DNA of 54,507 bases from an uncultured Calothrix sp. (GTDB lineage: Bacteria; Cyanobacteriota; Cyanobacteriia; Cyanobacteriales; Nostocaceae): assembly GCA_937973965.1 (NCBI GenBank), contig CALJJQ010000058.1, positions 1 to 54,507 of the forward strand, read 5' to 3'. Shown here piece by piece: positions 52,141 through 54,507 of this stretch. The notes under the pieces are model-generated. The model was not told the origin of the DNA. It made no database searches and was given only the letters and a program-made list of their open reading frames with translations. How positions within the stretch are numbered: the stretch's first letter is position 1; each line of letters begins with the position of its first letter. The position numbers and the translations under genes are program-made.

Positions 52141-52245
52141 ATCTCTATTTTATTTCCTGTTTTGCCAATAAACTGTTACTTTTTAGATGTTGGGATATTT
52201 ATGATTAAAGCGACAAAAAACCTTATTTAACTTATATTTTTGAAG

Positions 52246-54183
52246 ATGCTGGCTGTTTTTTCGACAATCCACAATGCTTTTACCCAGGGTATCTGGAAGA
52301 GTATCGCCACCTGGTGGTCACAATTTACATTACAAACTAAACTACTGGCAGCAGCCACTTTAGTTGTATCCTTGGTGATGAGTGGTTTAACCTTTTGGGC
52401 TGTCAATACGATTCAACAGGATGCACGGCTCAATGATACCCGTTTTGGTCGGGATTTGGGTTTATTATTAGCAGCAAATGTGGCTCCAGCGATCGCGGAT
52501 CACAATTTAACAGAAGTAGCTCAGTTTTCCCAACGGTTTTATAGCAGCACATCCAGTGTGCGGTATATGCTATATGCCGATGAAACTGGTAATATCTTCT
52601 TTGGGATTCCGTTTTGGGAACCGGAGGTGGAAAATTCCCTCACGATTCAGCGTCGTATCCAATTACCGGAAGATTACGCTGCGGACGCGGAAAAGCCAAT
52701 GGTACGTCAGCATCAAACTCCGGACGGGGAGGTTACGGACGTATTTGTGCCTTTACGGGCTAATGGTAAGTATTTAGGGGTATTGGCGGTTGGAATTAAT
52801 TCTAACCCGGCGGCGGTAATTTCCACCAATTTTACCCGTGATGTCACAATTGCGGTGTTTATTACGATTTGGGTAATGGTGATTTTAGCAGGTGTGGTGA
52901 ACGCTTTAACTATTACTAAACCCATTAAGGAATTATTGGTTGGAGTGAAACAAATTGCGGCAGGAAATTTTAAACAAAGAATAGACTTACCCTTGGGTGG
53001 AGAGTTAGGGGAATTAATTTATAATTTTAATGAGATGGCGGAAAGATTGGAAAGTTATGAAGAACAAAATATCGAAGAATTAACTGCCGAAAAAGCCAAG
53101 TTAGAAACCTTGGTTTCAACCATTGCCGATGGGGCGATTTTGCTAGATAGCAATATGAATGTGATTTTGGTAAATCCCACTGCTCGAAGAATTTTTGGTT
53201 GGGAATCAATGGATGCAATTGGCAAAAACTTGCTGCAAAATATCCCATCTAGTGTGCAAATGGAAATTACCCACCCCCTGTATCAAATGGCAGAAGGTGA
53301 GATGGAATCAGCAGAATTTCGCATCCCAATTTCCGAACCGACTAAACGGACAATTCGGATTATGTTAACCAGTGTATTAGACCAACAAAAAGAAAATGTC
53401 CGGGGAATCGCCATGACGGTTCAGGATATTACCAGAGAAGTAGAATTAAATGAAGCTAAAAGTCAATTTATTAGTAATGTATCCCACGAATTAAGAACAC
53501 CTTTATTTAATATCAAAACCTACATTGAAACCCTCCATGATTACGGAAGCGATTTAGAAGAAGAACAACGCCAAGAATTTTTAGCCACGGTAAACCATGA
53601 AACTGACCGTTTAACCAGATTAGTCAATGATGTTTTAGATTTATCCCGCTTAGAATCAGGGCGGAACTACGCCCTTGATGGGGTGGATTTAGGACAAGCA
53701 ATTGAACAAACCCTGCGTACCTATCAGTTAAATGCCAAAGATAAAGAAATCGAATTAATTCAAGAAGTAGAACCAAAATTACCCTTTGTGGTCGGTAATT
53801 ATGACCTGCTATTACAGGTATTTGGAAACTTAATTGGAAATGCCCTCAAATTCACCCCAGCCGGAGGAAAAGTCGCTCTCAGAGCCTATAAAATTAACAA
53901 TCCAAATAACCCCAAACTTACCCAAGTTCGCGTCGAAATTTCCGATACCGGAATTGGGATTGCTCCAGATGACCAAGAAGCCATTTTTGACAGATTTTTC
54001 CGAGTCGAAAACCGCGTACATACCCTAGAAGGAACCGGATTAGGTTTATCAATTGTCCGCAATATTATTGATAAACACCATAGTAAAGTACATATTATTA
54101 GTGAAGTGGGAGTCGGGACAACATTTTGGTTTGATTTACCGATTATGGAAGAGGAAGCAAATCAACATCAAGAACACATATAA
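52246..54183 (+). CDS. nblS: Two-component sensor histidine kinase NblS (Hik33/DspA)
   Basis: NblS controls responses to high light, nutrient stress and cold; it acts through RpaB/NblR-type regulators on hli and other genes. The 645-residue protein has two membrane segments (about 31-53 and 203-226) flanking a periplasmic or lumenal sensor loop (FSQRFYSSTSSVRYMLYADETGNIFFGIPFW). Next come HAMP (KPIKELLVGVKQIAAGNFKQRI), PAS (LVSTIADGAILLDSNMNVILVNPTARRIFGWE), and the HisKA box SNVSHELRTPLFNIKTYIETL. N-box LIGNALKFTPAGG, G1 ISDTGIGIAPDDQEAIFDRFFR and G2 GTGLGLSIVRNIIDKH complete the kinase. ATG at 52246 is used; the frame opens at TTG 52240. The nearby HLR1-like element of hli would be a target of this pathway. 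Length and domain order match the family. Confidence 0.93.
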   Translation: MLAVFSTIHNAFTQGIWKSIATWWSQFTLQTKLLAAATLVVSLVMSGLTFWAVNTIQQDARLNDTRFGRDLGLLLAANVAPAIADHNLTEVAQFSQRFYSSTSSVRYMLYADETGNIFFGIPFWEPEVENSLTIQRRIQLPEDYAADAEKPMVRQHQTPDGEVTDVFVPLRANGKYLGVLAVGINSNPAAVISTNFTRDVTIAVFITIWVMVILAGVVNALTITKPIKELLVGVKQIAAGNFKQRIDLPLGGELGELIYNFNEMAERLESYEEQNIEELTAEKAKLETLVSTIADGAILLDSNMNVILVNPTARRIFGWESMDAIGKNLLQNIPSSVQMEITHPLYQMAEGEMESAEFRIPISEPTKRTIRIMLTSVLDQQKENVRGIAMTVQDITREVELNEAKSQFISNVSHELRTPLFNIKTYIETLHDYGSDLEEEQRQEFLATVNHETDRLTRLVNDVLDLSRLESGRNYALDGVDLGQAIEQTLRTYQLNAKDKEIELIQEVEPKLPFVVGNYDLLLQVFGNLIGNALKFTPAGGKVALRAYKINNPNNPKLTQVRVEISDTGIGIAPDDQEAIFDRFFRVENRVHTLEGTGLGLSIVRNIIDKHHSKVHIISEVGVGTTFWFDLPIMEEEANQHQEHI

Positions 54184-54215
54184 CCCGGATTTCTCACAAA
54201 CTCCTAAAACTTTCA

Positions 54216-54243
54216 GGGAGCAGGGAAAAGGGATTAGGGAATA
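54216..54243 (+). repeat. Heptamer array GGGAGCA/GGGAAAA after nblS
   Basis: Four consecutive 7-bp units (GGGAGCA, GGGAAAA, GGGATTA, GGGAATA) begin about 30 bp past the nblS stop. Confidence 0.85.
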
Positions 54244-54244
54244 G

Positions 54245-54372
54245 AGTTACTACTCACCCGACGAGTATCTCGAAATGGAAATTAAGTCCTCAGAACGTCA
54301 TGAGTATATTAATGGTAATATGGGGTAATATGGTGCTTATGACAGGTGGAACACCAAACCATAATCAGAGGA
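54245..54372 (+). pseudogene. Uma2-family endonuclease N-terminal fragment, frameshifted
   Basis: Plus-strand translation gives YSPDEYLEMEIKSSERHEYI, then after a frameshift MVLMTGGTPNHNQR. This is the N-terminal part of a Uma2 (DUF820, PD-(D/E)XK-like) protein, common in cyanobacteria: T/S-P-E-EYLxxE, RHEY(I)xG and MTGGTPNHN. The frame is broken by a perfect 10-bp tandem duplication at 54314-54333; removing one copy restores INGNMVLMTGG. The 3' part is missing, replaced by IS-end-like sequence from 54368 that leads into the transposase end. Not functional. Confidence 0.82.
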
Positions 54373-54507
54373 TGTTTGAAAAGTTTCTCAAAGTCAAAAA
54401 CTATGCTAAACGCCTCAGCATAATAGGGATCATGGCAAGATAAATAAAAGTCTCTGATGTTTCAGGTAATAACTCATAGTCGCGAACTAATCGCCGACAT
54501 CCCATCA
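54368..54507 (-). mobile_element. 3' end of an IS5-family insertion sequence, cut by the window edge
   Basis: From about 54368 (GAGGATGTTTGAAAAGT, candidate inverted end) to the window edge. It carries the transposase C-terminus and interrupts the Uma2 fragment. The other end lies outside the window. Confidence 0.75.
54406..54507 (-). CDS. IS5-family transposase, C-terminal fragment
   Basis: On the minus strand the frame reads MGCRRLVRDYELLPETSETF then IYLAMIPIMLRRLA before a TAG stop at 54406-54408. This is the conserved C-terminal end of an IS5-type DDE transposase (RRLxxDYExLPETSEAxIYxAMIxxMLRRLA), common in cyanobacteria. The rest, including the catalytic DDE residues, is beyond the right edge. 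Whether the copy is intact cannot be judged. Confidence 0.78.

Overview
The window reads as chromosome of a filamentous, probably heterocyst-forming cyanobacterium (Nostocales-like). It encodes petN, a high-light-inducible protein, the chlorophyll 8-vinyl reductase BciB, the two-component sensor NblS, a COP23-type protein and DUF3181. It is dotted with the octamer GCGATCGC (HIP1) and with 7-bp tandem repeats of the STRR type known from heterocystous cyanobacteria. The order peptidoglycan-binding gene / furA / sigC matches the arrangement I recall for alr1690-all1691-all1692 of Anabaena sp. PCC 7120. No tRNA, rRNA, CRISPR array or classical riboswitch was recognised.

Layout. 1-5 kb: a secreted protein, a BON-domain lipoprotein and, convergent with it, a class A penicillin-binding protein. 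5.5-9.3 kb: folK, a DUF427 protein and a COP23 protein, separated by repeat-packed spacers. 9.3-14.3 kb: an M48 metalloprotease, a 56-residue DUF2256 protein, a Na+/Ca2+-exchanger-type antiporter and a subtilisin-like protease. 14.5-20.5 kb: aspartate kinase, a photolyase-like FAD protein without antenna domain, and a GH10-like surface protein. 21.2-25.1 kb: a PDZ/radical-SAM protein, a membrane protein, petN, a small membrane ORF, type III pantothenate kinase and a DUF1877 protein. 25.3-32.5 kb: a GAF histidine kinase divergent from cobN, then a peptidoglycan-binding protein. 33.2-35.3 kb: furA and sigC. 36.2-43 kb: a PD-(D/E)XK-like protein, a P-loop kinase, bciB, DUF3181, a 2TM protein, cdsA, cbiT and alanine dehydrogenase. 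43.5-54.5 kb: hli, an MFS-HEAT protein paired with a cyclic-nucleotide-binding protein, a glycosyltransferase remnant, a zinc dehydrogenase, lipA, nblS, a broken Uma2 gene and the tail of an IS5-type transposase.

Functional links. cobN and cbiT are two separate cobalamin genes. hli carries an HLR1-like element, and NblS, the sensor of the pathway acting on HLR1 through RpaB, lies about 9 kb away. The peptidoglycan-binding gene converges on furA, the geometry that yields an antisense RNA to furA in Anabaena. Most genes are housekeeping.

The most unusual layer is the repeats. At least five interspersed families, some with terminal inverted repeats, and well over ten 7-bp arrays fill the spacers. 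They often begin at stop codons, in one case apparently supply one (ald), and have entered two coding regions (M48 protease, cobN). The best candidate for a little-described system is the MFS-HEAT / cyclic-nucleotide-binding pair at 44.8-48.5 kb.
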